DNA from: DATLGB01 sp964242305
Lineage (GTDB): Bacteria > Actinomycetota > Thermoleophilia > Solirubrobacterales > Solirubrobacteraceae
Reading direction: 5' to 3'
Assembly: GCA_964242305.1 (NCBI GenBank)
Contig: CAXTBB010000017.1
Coordinates: 9,271-73,270 of the forward strand
Length of the DNA stretch: 64,000 bases
Part shown: positions 54,472-62,286 of the stretch, in pieces
Layout: every line of letters starts with the position of its first letter
Position numbering within the stretch: position 1 is the stretch's first letter
Program-made: the position numbers and the translations under genes
Notes under the pieces: generated by a model
The model's input: only the letters and a program-made list of their open reading frames with translations
Told to the model about the DNA's origin: nothing
Databases searched by the model: none

Positions 54472-56310
54472 CTAGATGCGGTGCAGCGTGACCGTCTCCG
54501 GCCGGCTCACGTTCTTCGTGTTGGTGCAGATGCGGAACGTGCGCGTGATCGCGTAGCGGGTCCCGTTCGTGGCGGTGGCCACGACGCGGATCTTCTGGAT
54601 GCTCCGGCCCTTGCCGGAGAAGTCGATCGTGGCGGAGCGGCCCTTGCCGCCCATCGTCCTGGCCAGTCGGCCGTTCAGCATGACCAGCTGACGCCGGAAC
54701 GCCTTGGCCCGCTTGGGCGCGTTCCAGTGGATCGTCACCTTGCGGGTGCTGACGCAGGTCGGCAGGGTCGTCGACGAGGCCGGCGGGGCGGTTGCCGACG
54801 GGACCGGCGACGCGGTGGCACCGGGCGTTGCGGCCGGCGGGGCCGTCGCGACGCTGGCCGCGGTGACCTGGCTGGTGCTCTCGTCGTTGGCCCCGGCGGC
54901 GTCGTTTGACCGCGAGGTCACGCTGGCGTGCAGTGCGGTCGTCCCGGTCCCGGTGGGCGTCACCGTGAGGTCGATGTGGACGTCACCGCCGTCCGGGATG
55001 CCGTCGAGCTCGCACACGACGTCGGGCGCCTCGAACGTGCAGGTCCCCTGGTCGGTGGTCGCGCTGTCGAAGGTCACGCCTTCGGGCAGGGTGATGCGGG
55101 CGACGGTGCCGAGCGCCTTGTCCGGCCCGTCGTTGTGAACGGTGAAGCGGGTCGTGCTCGGCGAGCCGACCGTCGCGTCGGACGAGGCCTGCGAGGCGAT
55201 GGACAGGTCGGCGTCGTTGGTCACGAAGCCGAAGACGAAGGTGTTCGGCTGGCCGAGCTCGACGCCACCGAACGCGGGTACGTCCGCGCACAACCCGGTG
55301 ATGCGGCCGTTGTTGCCACAGTCGGGCTTGCCCAGCGAGTAGACGCCGAGATCCTCGTCGGCAACCGCCTGCTCAGCGCTGTCGCCGTTGGCCGCCGCGC
55401 CGTAGTAGGTGCGGAAGGTGCGGGTCTTGCCGGGGGCGAGCGCACCGAAGCCGAAGTCGAACATGGCGCCGTGGTCGCCCGGGCTGGTCGTCGTGGGGTA
55501 CTCGGCCGAGCCGCTCCGGGAGGAGCCGAGGTTGGTGAACTCGCACGTCCCCGTGTAGCCCGCGCCGCAGACCGATTCGGATTGCAGCGCTGAGCGAGCG
55601 GACAGCGGATCGGAGCTGACGAAGCCGTTGTCGGAGTCGTAGAGCAGCTGGCTCGACGCGGCCGTGTTGGCCACCGAGACCCATTCGCGGTACTGCGTCG
55701 GCTCGATGTCCCAGTCCATGTTGCGCCGGAAGCGCAGGTCGGTGATCGGCTCGGTGCCGGTGTTGGTGATCGTGGTGGTGTCCTCGAAGAGATTCTCGGT
55801 CTGCGTGGCGGGGTGGTAGTCCTGCTTGACCCGCATCGCGTACCCGGGGATCGCGGCGTCGGAGACGTCGACGACGGAGACCGCGGTGGTCGGCGTGACG
55901 TCGAACGAGACGGGCGTCAGGTTGCCGTAGCCCAGGCTCGCGTTCCCGAATCCGGTGAGGCCGCTGTTGGCGTCGGCGACGCCCCAGCCCTCGCAGGCGC
56001 AGCCGTCGGCCGTGCCGTCCGTGTTGTTGGGGACGTAGCGGACGCCGACGACACTGGTGTTGCCGCTGGCTGAGTTGGCGGGGCAGTCAGCACCGCCGCG
56101 AGCCGCACGGTCGTCAGGTTCCCCGCCGGAGCAGTTGTAGTTGAGGTTGCCGGTGGGGAGCACGCCGAGCATCACCGTCCCGTTGGAGATGACAGCCCCG
56201 CTGTCGGGGACGGCGGCCGCGACTCCCGGGAAAGCTCCGAGGAGGGACACGCCCAGGATGATCCCCAGCGCGCCGCGGCGTCGTCTGGACTGCGAGTGCA
56301 ATGTGCTCAT
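54472..56310 (-). CDS. Large secreted protein with DUF11/CARDB-like domain
   Basis: The 612-residue product starts at ATG 56310 with a basic N-terminus (SQSRRRRGALGI) and a signal helix ending near AAVPDSG. The N-terminal two thirds form a beta-rich domain with several cysteines (GCACEGWGVAD, ESVCGAGYTGTC) and an FEDTTTITNTGTEPITDLRF segment. A DUF11-type domain follows (ASSDATVGSPSTTRFTVHND, then VTFDSATTDQGTC). Then come a Pro/Ala/Thr linker and a beta domain of about 80 residues. It is probably a cell-surface or extracellular protein; no enzymatic motif is visible. Confidence 0.82.
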   Translation of the reverse strand: MSTLHSQSRRRRGALGIILGVSLLGAFPGVAAAVPDSGAVISNGTVMLGVLPTGNLNYNCSGGEPDDRAARGGADCPANSASGNTSVVGVRYVPNNTDGTADGCACEGWGVADANSGLTGFGNASLGYGNLTPVSFDVTPTTAVSVVDVSDAAIPGYAMRVKQDYHPATQTENLFEDTTTITNTGTEPITDLRFRRNMDWDIEPTQYREWVSVANTAASSQLLYDSDNGFVSSDPLSARSALQSESVCGAGYTGTCEFTNLGSSRSGSAEYPTTTSPGDHGAMFDFGFGALAPGKTRTFRTYYGAAANGDSAEQAVADEDLGVYSLGKPDCGNNGRITGLCADVPAFGGVELGQPNTFVFGFVTNDADLSIASQASSDATVGSPSTTRFTVHNDGPDKALGTVARITLPEGVTFDSATTDQGTCTFEAPDVVCELDGIPDGGDVHIDLTVTPTGTGTTALHASVTSRSNDAAGANDESTSQVTAASVATAPPAATPGATASPVPSATAPPASSTTLPTCVSTRKVTIHWNAPKRAKAFRRQLVMLNGRLARTMGGKGRSATIDFSGKGRSIQKIRVVATATNGTRYAITRTFRICTNTKNVSRPETVTLHRI

Positions 56311-56414
56311 TCGCTGTTCATCGCCCGCGAAACACCGGTCGGAGAGCGCCGCGGAGACGTTGGCGCGTTGGTCCCTACACCAGAATGAGCGCCGCGACGA
56401 CAGAGCGCAGAACG

Positions 56415-56432
56415 CCTCCACATATGTGGAGG
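56415..56432. promoter_or_regulatory. Perfect 18-base palindrome
   Basis: CCTCCACATATGTGGAGG lies 105 bases upstream of the DUF11-like gene and 16 bases beyond the stop of yjbQ on the same strand. It could be an operator for the secreted protein or a short hairpin. Confidence 0.5.
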
Positions 56433-56448
56433 GTCCGGCCCCGTCGGC

Positions 56449-56865
56449 TCAGGAAACCAACGTCAGCACGAGCGTGCGGGCGCCGCCGCGGTCGCGGTGC
56501 TCGCAGAGGTACACGCCCTGCCAGGTGCCGAGGGCCAGGCGCCCGCCGCTCACCGGCAGCGTGAGCGACGGCCCGAGCAGCGACGCCTTGATGTGCGCCG
56601 GCATGTCGTCGGGCCCCTCGTCGGTGTGCGTCCAGTACGGCGCGTCCTCCTCGACCGCCGCGTCGAACCACGACTCGAAGTCGCGCCGCACGTCGGGCGA
56701 CGCGTTCTCGTTGACGGTCAGGGACGCGGACGTGTGCCGGATCCACACGTGCAGCAGCCCGTCCTCCGAGCCGCTGGCCATCTCCCCCAGCGCGGACTCC
56801 AGCTCCCGCGTGATCAGGTGGAAGCCGCGCGGGCGGGGGTCGAGCTTGATCGTCCGCTGCCGCAC
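56449..56865 (-). CDS. YjbQ family protein (UPF0047)
   Basis: The 138-residue protein matches YjbQ throughout: GFHLITRELESALGEM, LLHVWIRHTSASLTVNENAS, DDMPAHIKASLLGPSLTLPV and LALGTWQGVYLCEHRDRGG. Members can complement thiamine-phosphate synthase activity and may coordinate a metal through the conserved His residues; the true role is unsettled. GTG 56865 directly follows the stop of the alkyltransferase-like gene (TAAGTG), so the two form an operon. Confidence 0.93.
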   Translation of the reverse strand: MRQRTIKLDPRPRGFHLITRELESALGEMASGSEDGLLHVWIRHTSASLTVNENASPDVRRDFESWFDAAVEEDAPYWTHTDEGPDDMPAHIKASLLGPSLTLPVSGGRLALGTWQGVYLCEHRDRGGARTLVLTLVS

Positions 56866-57141
56866 TTACGGGATCCGCGCGGTGCGCATGTCGACGCGCT
56901 CGCCGCGGAAGGGCACGCCCTCGCGCTCGAGCCGTTCACGCTGGCGGGCGCCCTGGGCCAGCGAGCCGTCCGCGCGGACGACGCGCCACCACGGCAGCCC
57001 GGGTTCGTCGGCGTCGTGGAGGACCGCCCCGGCGACCCGCGGCGCGCCCGGCGTGATGTCGCCGTAGGCGCGCACGAAGCCCTCCGGGATGCTGCGCACC
57101 CGGGCCAGGACGGTGCGCGTATGCTCGCTGTCGGTGCGCAA
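56866..57141 (-). CDS. Alkyltransferase-like protein (ATL, MGMT-related, no active cysteine)
   Basis: The 91-residue protein corresponds to the C-terminal DNA-binding half of O6-alkylguanine alkyltransferase: VRSIPEGFVRAYGDITPGAP, then GLPWWRVVRADGSLA. The PCHR active-site motif is replaced by PWWR, with Trp in place of the acceptor Cys, the hallmark of ATL proteins. These bind alkylated guanines and hand them to nucleotide excision repair. The start is uncertain: TTG 57141 keeps the usual N-terminal helix, while GTG 57099 would truncate it. The TTG overlaps the divergent DUF1028 gene. Confidence 0.85.
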   Translation of the reverse strand: MRTDSEHTRTVLARVRSIPEGFVRAYGDITPGAPRVAGAVLHDADEPGLPWWRVVRADGSLAQGARQRERLEREGVPFRGERVDMRTARIP

Positions 57142-58036
57142 GGGGACGTATTCGATCGTGGCGCGCGACCCCGTGTCGGGTGATCTCGGCGTCGCGGTCC
57201 AGTCGCACTGGTTCTCCGTCGGCTCCGTGGTCACCTGGGGGCGGCCAGGGGTGGGGACGGTAGCCACTCAGTCCGTCGCCGACCCCGCCTACGGCCCCCG
57301 CACCCTCGATCGCCTGACCGCCGGGGAGGACGTCGAGGCCGCGCTGCGCGCACAGCTGCAGGACGACGACCTCCGCGACGTCCGCCAGGTCGCCGCGATC
57401 GCCGCCGGCGGCCGCGCCGCCGTCCACACGGGGGCCGACTGCATCCTGCACGCCTCGCACGTGTCCGGCGAGGGGTTCACCTGCCAGGCGAACATGATGG
57501 CCCGCCCGGGCGTCCCGGAGGCGATGGCGGAGGCGTTCGTCGCCGCCACCGACGCCCCGGACCTGGCCGGCCGCCTGCTCGCGGCGCTGGAGGGCGCCGA
57601 GCGCGCCGGGGGCGACGTCCGCGGCCGCCAGTCGGCCGCGCTGCTGGTCGTCGCCGCCGACCCGAAGGCGCTCGTCCCCAAGCTCGAGCTGCGCGTGGAG
57701 GACGACCCCGACCCGGTCGCCGAGCTCGGCCGGCTGCTCGTCCTCGGCCGCGCCTACGCGCTCGCCGAGGAGGCCGACGAGCTGCTCGGTGGCGGCGACG
57801 CCGAGCACGCCGGCCGCCTCTATCAGCGGGCCTCGGAGCTCGCGCCGGACTCGGACGAGCTGCTGTTCTGGGCCGGCCTCAGCCTCGCCCAGACCGGCGA
57901 CCTCGAGGGCGGCGTCGAGGCCGTCCGCCGCGCCGCCGCCGTGCACCCGGGCTGGCTGGACCTGCTCGACCGCCTCTCCGACGACTTCGCGCCCGCCGGC
58001 GCCGCCGTCCGGGCCGCGCTCAGCCGGCCACGCTGA
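57134..58036 (+). CDS. DUF1028 protein with C-terminal TPR-like region
   Basis: The 300-residue protein has an Ntn-hydrolase-like DUF1028 domain: GTYSIVARDPVSGDLGVAVQ, GVGTVATQSVADPAYGPRTL, DVRQVAAIAAGG and FTCQANMMARPGVPEAM. The C-terminal 70 residues (AEHAGRLYQRASELAPDSDE, FWAGLSLAQTGDLEGG) form about two TPR-like helix pairs. The biochemical role of the family is unknown. The start is GTG 57134 (GTG 57113 and 57089 are upstream options); both overlap the divergent ATL gene. The 3' end overlaps the diguanylate cyclase by 17 bases. Confidence 0.87.
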   Translation: MRKGTYSIVARDPVSGDLGVAVQSHWFSVGSVVTWGRPGVGTVATQSVADPAYGPRTLDRLTAGEDVEAALRAQLQDDDLRDVRQVAAIAAGGRAAVHTGADCILHASHVSGEGFTCQANMMARPGVPEAMAEAFVAATDAPDLAGRLLAALEGAERAGGDVRGRQSAALLVVAADPKALVPKLELRVEDDPDPVAELGRLLVLGRAYALAEEADELLGGGDAEHAGRLYQRASELAPDSDELLFWAGLSLAQTGDLEGGVEAVRRAAAVHPGWLDLLDRLSDDFAPAGAAVRAALSRPR

Positions 58037-58889
58037 CGCGGTCGCGCCCGGCCTGCTTGGCGGCGTAGAGCGCGGCGTCGACGTCGCGCAGCCGCGCCTC
58101 GAAGTCGTCGGCCTCGCGCAGCAGCACCGCGCCGACCGAGACGGTGACGCCCAGGCCCGCCACCGAGCGGCGCACGGTCTCCGCCACCGTGGCCAGCGCG
58201 TCCTCCGTGGCGACGTCGTGCACGGCGAGCAGGAACTCCTCGCCGCCCATGCGCAGGATCGTGTCCGTCGTCCGGATGCTCCGGCTCAGCTGCTCGGCCA
58301 CCGCCACCAGCACGGTGTCTCCCGCGTGGTGGCCCTGCTCGTCGTTGACGCGCTTGAAGTGGTCGATGTCGACCAGCAGCAGGCCCGATGGCCGCTCCCC
58401 TTCCGACACCCCGTCGAGCGCGCGCCGGTTCTGCACACCGGTCAGGTGATCGACGTGCGCGAGGCGCTCGGCCTCGGCGCGGGCGGCGGCGAGCTGCTCC
58501 TGCATGACCCGGACCTCGGTGACGTCGAGGATGCTGCCGTCCAGGAAGCGGCGGCTCTCCTCGCGCCGGACGCGGCCGCGATCACGCACCCAGCGCAGCA
58601 CGCCGTCGGCGCCGATGAGCCGGTACTCGACGTCGAGCCGGCCGTCGTCCAGCGCGCCGTCGTGCGCCGAGTCGAAGACCTGCGTGTCGTCCGGATGCAC
58701 GTAGTAGCGCCAGATCGCGGTCTTGGCCTCCTCGACGGTCACGCCCAGGAACTGCTCGCGGCAGGGGCCAGCGAAGACCACCCGGTAGCCACCGTCGTCG
58801 AGGAACTCGCCCGTGTAGACGTACTCCTCGATCGCGCCCAGGATCCGGGTCAGCGTGGCGTGCGCTTCACGCAGGTCCTGTTCGTCCAT
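58020..58889 (-). CDS. Diguanylate cyclase with N-terminal PAS domain
   Basis: The 289-residue cytoplasmic protein has a PAS/PAC domain (about 12-130; GADGVLRWVRDRGRVRREES, LDVTEVRVMQEQL), a short coiled coil, and a GGDEF domain (about 155-289). The active site is GGEEF, and an RxxD inhibitory site (RTTD) lies five residues before it. DHLTGVQNRRAL and LLVDIDHFKRVNDEQGH complete the catalytic set. It should make cyclic di-GMP with product inhibition in response to a ligand or redox cue in the PAS domain. Confidence 0.93.
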   Translation of the reverse strand: MDEQDLREAHATLTRILGAIEEYVYTGEFLDDGGYRVVFAGPCREQFLGVTVEEAKTAIWRYYVHPDDTQVFDSAHDGALDDGRLDVEYRLIGADGVLRWVRDRGRVRREESRRFLDGSILDVTEVRVMQEQLAAARAEAERLAHVDHLTGVQNRRALDGVSEGERPSGLLLVDIDHFKRVNDEQGHHAGDTVLVAVAEQLSRSIRTTDTILRMGGEEFLLAVHDVATEDALATVAETVRRSVAGLGVTVSVGAVLLREADDFEARLRDVDAALYAAKQAGRDRVSVAG

Positions 58890-58918
58890 CCCCGCATTGT
58901 CGCGCGCCGTCGGTCACC

Positions 58919-59986
58919 ATGGGGGAAGTGACCGTCGTTGTGGTGGGCATGGGGGACCTCGGGACGCGCTGCGTGGACGCTCTGGCGCGCCTGGACGTCG
59001 AGCGCGTGGTCGCCGTCAGCCGGGACGCCGACCGCGCCGACCGGGTAGCCGGGCAGGCCGGGATCGTGGCGGGCCTGAGCAGGGGGGGCGCGCGGCGCAT
59101 CGAACCGGCGGTGGGCGACGTCAGCGACCCCGACGCGTTCGCCGGCGTCCTGCGCAGCCTGGACCCGGAGGTGATCGTGATGACCGCGTCGCGGCACACC
59201 TGGTGGCGTCCCGCCCCGCCGCTGCCCTACGGGGCGTGGCTGCCGCTGCAGGTCGGCCTCGTCCGCGACCTCGTGCGGGCGCGCGACGCCGCCGTGCCGG
59301 CCGCGCGGATCGTCAACCTGGCCTATCCCGATGCCGTCGGTCCCGTGCTCGCCGCGGAGGGCCTGGGACCGGACGTCGGCGCCGGCAACGTCGCCGAGAT
59401 GGCGGCCAAGCTGGCGCGCCACGCGCCCGCCGGCGCGCGCGTGAGCCTCATCGCCCACCACGCCACCGAGCGCTTCGCCTTCGGCGCCTTCGCCGCCCTG
59501 GGCGGGACGCCGGGTGGCCTCGCCGGGGGACCCCCGCCGGTCCTGGCGCACATCGAGCACGACGGGATCCCGCTCCCCGACGGCCGCGCCTGGTTCGACG
59601 CGCCGCACCCGCTCCTAGACGGCCGCGAGGTCCACGCCATCACCGCCGTGGCGACAGCGGGCACGGTGGGGGCGCTGCTGGCGGACACCCCGACGCGCAT
59701 CCACGCGCCCGCGCCGGCCGGGCGGCCCGGCGGCTATCCGCTGCTCGCCTCGCGCTCCGGCATCACGCTCGACCTGCCCGCCGGCGTCTCCGAGGCGCAC
59801 GCCGTCGCCATCAACGCCACCGCAGCGCGCTGGGACGGGATCGAGACGATCGCCGCCGACGGCACCGTCGTCTACACGCGCGAGTGTGCCGACGCGATCG
59901 AGGCGCAGCTGGGCTGGCGCCTCCAGCGCATCGAGGCGGGCGAGCTCGACGCCGCCGCCGCCGAACTCGCCACCCGCCGTTCCTAA
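58919..59986 (+). CDS. Rossmann-fold NAD(P)-binding protein of unknown specificity
   Basis: The 355-residue protein starts with a dinucleotide fold (VTVVVVGMGDLGTRCVDALA; GxGxxG) and keeps DPEVIVMTASRHTWWRP, as in saccharopine- or opine-dehydrogenase-like proteins. The C-terminal domain (HIEHDGIPLPDGRAWFDAPH, RPGGYPLLASRSGITLDLP) does not match a family I can name. A dehydrogenase acting on an imino or amino acid is possible. Its TAA stop is the first three bases of the palindromic element at 59984-60100. Confidence 0.72.
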   Translation: MGEVTVVVVGMGDLGTRCVDALARLDVERVVAVSRDADRADRVAGQAGIVAGLSRGGARRIEPAVGDVSDPDAFAGVLRSLDPEVIVMTASRHTWWRPAPPLPYGAWLPLQVGLVRDLVRARDAAVPAARIVNLAYPDAVGPVLAAEGLGPDVGAGNVAEMAAKLARHAPAGARVSLIAHHATERFAFGAFAALGGTPGGLAGGPPPVLAHIEHDGIPLPDGRAWFDAPHPLLDGREVHAITAVATAGTVGALLADTPTRIHAPAPAGRPGGYPLLASRSGITLDLPAGVSEAHAVAINATAARWDGIETIAADGTVVYTRECADAIEAQLGWRLQRIEAGELDAAAAELATRRS

Positions 59987-60100
59987 AGGGGTCAGGTCCC
60001 GGCATCGGACACGTGTCCGATGCCGGGACCTGACACGTTTATAAAGCGGTCAGGCCTCCACATCCCACACCGTGTGGGATGGGGAGACCCGGCCCCTTTA
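59984..60100. repeat. 117-base palindromic element that supplies both flanking stop codons
   Basis: Outer inverted ends TAAAGGGG (59984-59991) and CCCCTTTA (60093-60100) enclose a perfect 44-base palindrome (59991-60034, beginning GTCAGGTCCCGG) and a second hairpin (60057-60085, CATCCCACAC and GTGTGGGATG arms). The left TAA ends the Rossmann-protein gene and the right TTA, read leftwards, ends the FMN reductase gene. Its composition and layout recall REP/BIME-type elements. Confidence 0.8.
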
Positions 60101-60649
60101 GGTTCGGGCGGCGCGTTCGGAGACGAGGTCGACCAGGTCGGCGACGGTCGCGCCGACCGACTCTGCGAGGTCCGGGTCGAGCACCCCGCCGGCGAAGACG
60201 GACTCGGCCAGGCCGACGGGCGTGTCGCGCTCGAGCACGCGGGCGCCGATCAGGCCGAGCACCCGGCGCAGGTCGGCCTGGGCCCAGACGGCGCCGAACA
60301 TGCCGGTGGACGCCCCGATGACGGCCACGGGCTTGTTGCGGAGCACGTTGTGCTCGAAGGGCACGGAGACCCAGTCGAGCGCGTTCTTCAGCTGCCCGGG
60401 GATCGAGCCGTTGTACTCGGGCGTGGCGACCAGGACGCCGTCGGCATCCGCGATCGCCGCGCGCAGCGACTCCACGGACGGCGGCGCGTCGGCCGCCTCG
60501 CGGTCCTGCTCGTCAAAGGGCGGTACGTCGCGCAGCCCGTCCCACAGCTCGAACTCGACGCCCTCGGGCAGCAGCCCTGCCGCCGCCGCCATGAGGCGGC
60601 GGTTGTAGGACTCCGGCCGCAGCGACCCGACGACGCCGAGAAGCTTCAC
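60098..60649 (-). CDS. NADPH-dependent FMN reductase
   Basis: The 183-residue flavodoxin-fold enzyme has GVVGSLRPESYNRRLM (phosphate loop), TPEYNGSIPGQLKNALDWVS and GASTGMFGAVWAQADLRRVL, all typical of the FMN_red family (chromate/azo reductase-like). It reduces FMN or quinones with NADPH. ATG 60649 overlaps the yceI stop (ATGA), so it is the second gene of a MarR-controlled operon. Its stop codon comes from the palindromic element. Confidence 0.92.
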   Translation of the reverse strand: MKLLGVVGSLRPESYNRRLMAAAAGLLPEGVEFELWDGLRDVPPFDEQDREAADAPPSVESLRAAIADADGVLVATPEYNGSIPGQLKNALDWVSVPFEHNVLRNKPVAVIGASTGMFGAVWAQADLRRVLGLIGARVLERDTPVGLAESVFAGGVLDPDLAESVGATVADLVDLVSERAART

Positions 60650-61176
60650 GACTTGGCGAGGACGAGGTCCACGGTCAGGGTGACGTCGTCGGCCAGCGCC
60701 TTGCCGCCGGTCGGGAGGTCGGCGTTCCAGCTGACGCCGAAGTCGTGGCGGTTGATGACGGTCTCCAGCGAGAGGGCGACGGCGTCGGTGCCGGCCATCC
60801 CGGTGTAGGGACCGCCGAACGTGCCGGTGGCCGCCAGCGGCTTGGTGACGCCCTTGATCGTCAGCTCACCGCGCACCGTCAGGCGCTCGCCCTCGACGGC
60901 GAGGTCGGACGCGGAGAAGGTGATCTGCGGGTGAGCCTCGGCGTCGAAGAAGTCGGGAGCCTGCAGGTGGCCCTTGAGCTGGGCGACGGGGACCTCGACA
61001 CTGGCGACCTCGACGGCTCCGGTCAGCGTGCCGTCGCGCAGCTCGGCGGAGACGTCGGCGAAGTGCCCGCGGAAGGTGGCGACGCCCGAGTACTTGACCG
61101 AGAAGCCGGCCTTGGAGTGGACGGGGTCGATGGTCCAGGTGCCGCTGGGGACGGTGGTCTGCTCGATGGTGCTCAT
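60646..61176 (-). CDS. YceI family lipid-binding protein
   Basis: The 176-residue protein is a YceI beta-barrel: GTWTIDPVHSKAGFSVKYSG, ATFRGHFADVSAELRDG, ITFSASDLAVEG, LTVRGELTIKGVTKPL and VINRHDFGVSWN. Members bind polyisoprenoid or fatty amide chains. There is no signal peptide, so this is a cytoplasmic form. ATG 61176 is fixed by an AGGAGG ribosome site; the longer frame back to 61233 is not needed. It is divergent from marR across a palindrome. Confidence 0.93.
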   Translation of the reverse strand: MSTIEQTTVPSGTWTIDPVHSKAGFSVKYSGVATFRGHFADVSAELRDGTLTGAVEVASVEVPVAQLKGHLQAPDFFDAEAHPQITFSASDLAVEGERLTVRGELTIKGVTKPLAATGTFGGPYTGMAGTDAVALSLETVINRHDFGVSWNADLPTGGKALADDVTLTVDLVLAKS

Positions 61177-61222
61177 GTGATGTGCCTCCTGGGAAGTGGT
61201 TGCTGAAGCAAGCGTACCACAG

Positions 61223-61236
61223 TGCTTGCGCAAGCA
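61223..61236. promoter_or_regulatory. MarR operator palindrome TGCTTGCGCAAGCA
   Basis: This is a perfect 14-base palindrome between the divergent yceI and marR genes, typical in size and place for a MarR operator. A related half site GAAGCAAGC lies at 61205-61213. Binding would control both directions. Confidence 0.65.
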
Positions 61237-61267
61237 AACGTTGCCTTGAGGTCTACACTTCCTTTAA

Positions 61268-61774
61268 GTGACCGTCGTCGACCCCAACGTCCTGAGCACC
61301 GATGCCGGCCTCAAGTACTTCCCCCCGGAGCGCGAGGCGGCGTGGTTCGGCCTGCTCGCCGCGCACGCCGAGCTGACCCGCGGGCTCGACGCCTGCCTGA
61401 GCGCCAAGCACGGCCTCACGCTGAGCGCCTACGAGGTCCTCTCCCGGCTCGCCCACGCCGAGGACGGCCACCTGCGCATGTCCGAGCTGGCCGGCAAGTC
61501 GCAGCTCAGCCTCAGCCGCGTGTCCCGCGTGATCGATTCGCTGGAGGCCCGCGGGGTGGCCAGCCGCAAGGGCTGCCCGTCCGATTCGCGCGTCGTGCAC
61601 GCCACCATCACCCCGGCCGGGCAGGAGCTGGTCGCGGCCGCGCAGGACACCTTCTTCGAGACGGTCGAGTCCCGCTTCCTCGGGCGCTTGTCGTGCAGCG
61701 AGGTCGGTCTGCTGGGGGACATCTTCGGCCGATTGGTCGAGATCGGCCCACCAGCCGACCGCGCCAACGAATAG
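61268..61774 (+). CDS. MarR family transcriptional regulator
   Basis: The 168-residue protein has the MarR winged helix: LTLSAYEVLSRLAHAEDG, RMSELAGKSQLSLSRVSRVI, LEARGVASRKGCPSDSRVVH and ATITPAGQELV. The GTG at 61268 follows a TACACT box by eight bases, so the message may be leaderless. It is divergent from yceI and probably represses yceI-FMN reductase and itself. One Cys (GCPSDSR) sits in the wing, where redox-sensing MarR proteins sometimes carry one. Confidence 0.92.
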   Translation: MTVVDPNVLSTDAGLKYFPPEREAAWFGLLAAHAELTRGLDACLSAKHGLTLSAYEVLSRLAHAEDGHLRMSELAGKSQLSLSRVSRVIDSLEARGVASRKGCPSDSRVVHATITPAGQELVAAAQDTFFETVESRFLGRLSCSEVGLLGDIFGRLVEIGPPADRANE

Positions 61775-61787
61775 ATTCCGCGCCCCG

Positions 61788-62258
61788 ATGCGCCACGAGA
61801 ACCTCGCAGACGCGCCGTGCTCCATCGCGCGCAGCATGGCCATCCTCGGTGAGCGCTGGACGCTGGTCATCCTGCGGGAGGCCTTCATGCGCGCCCGCCG
61901 CTTCGAGGACTACCAGCAAGGGACGGGCATCGCCCGCAACATCCTCACCGACCGGCTCAACAAGCTCGTCGACGCGGAGATCCTCGAGCGGCGCCCCTAC
62001 GCCGAGCACCCCGGCCGCACGCTCAACGAGTACCGGCTCACCCAGAAGGGCATCGACCTGTATCCCGTGCTCGTCTCCCTGATGCAGTGGGGCGACCGCT
62101 ACGGCGGGCTCGACACCCCCCCGCTCACCCTCGAGCACAAGGCCTGCGGCGCCCTCTCCACCCCGCGCTTCGTGTGCAGTGACTGCGGCGAGGAGGTCGA
62201 CGCGCGGGACATGGTCGCGCACGAGCATCCTGGGCTTGAGCGCATACCGACTCGTTGA
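61788..62258 (+). CDS. HxlR family transcriptional regulator
   Basis: The 156-residue protein has the HxlR core: CSIARSMAILGERWTLVILR, RRFEDYQQGTGIARNILTDR, LVDAEILERRPYAEHPGR and EYRLTQKGIDLYPVLVSLMQ. Cys11 is at the position of the thiol sensor of YodB/HypR-type members. The C-terminal part adds a zinc-ribbon-like CSDCGEEVD with a second acidic/His tail. The frame runs through the left arm of hairpin repeat copy 2, which contributes its final residues. Confidence 0.9.
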   Translation: MRHENLADAPCSIARSMAILGERWTLVILREAFMRARRFEDYQQGTGIARNILTDRLNKLVDAEILERRPYAEHPGRTLNEYRLTQKGIDLYPVLVSLMQWGDRYGGLDTPPLTLEHKACGALSTPRFVCSDCGEEVDARDMVAHEHPGLERIPTR

Positions 62259-62286
62259 TTGCGGTGCCTGAAGATGTCGGTATGCG
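62241..62286. repeat. Hairpin repeat copy 2, start codon in its right arm
   Basis: Arms CGCATACCGAC (62241-62251) and GTCGGTATGCG (62276-62286) enclose a 24-base loop. Flanks GAG on the left and TAG on the right are also shared with copy 1 at 49482-49529, as is GCCTGA in the loop. The ATG of the next gene (62282) lies in the right arm, as in copy 1. Confidence 0.85.
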
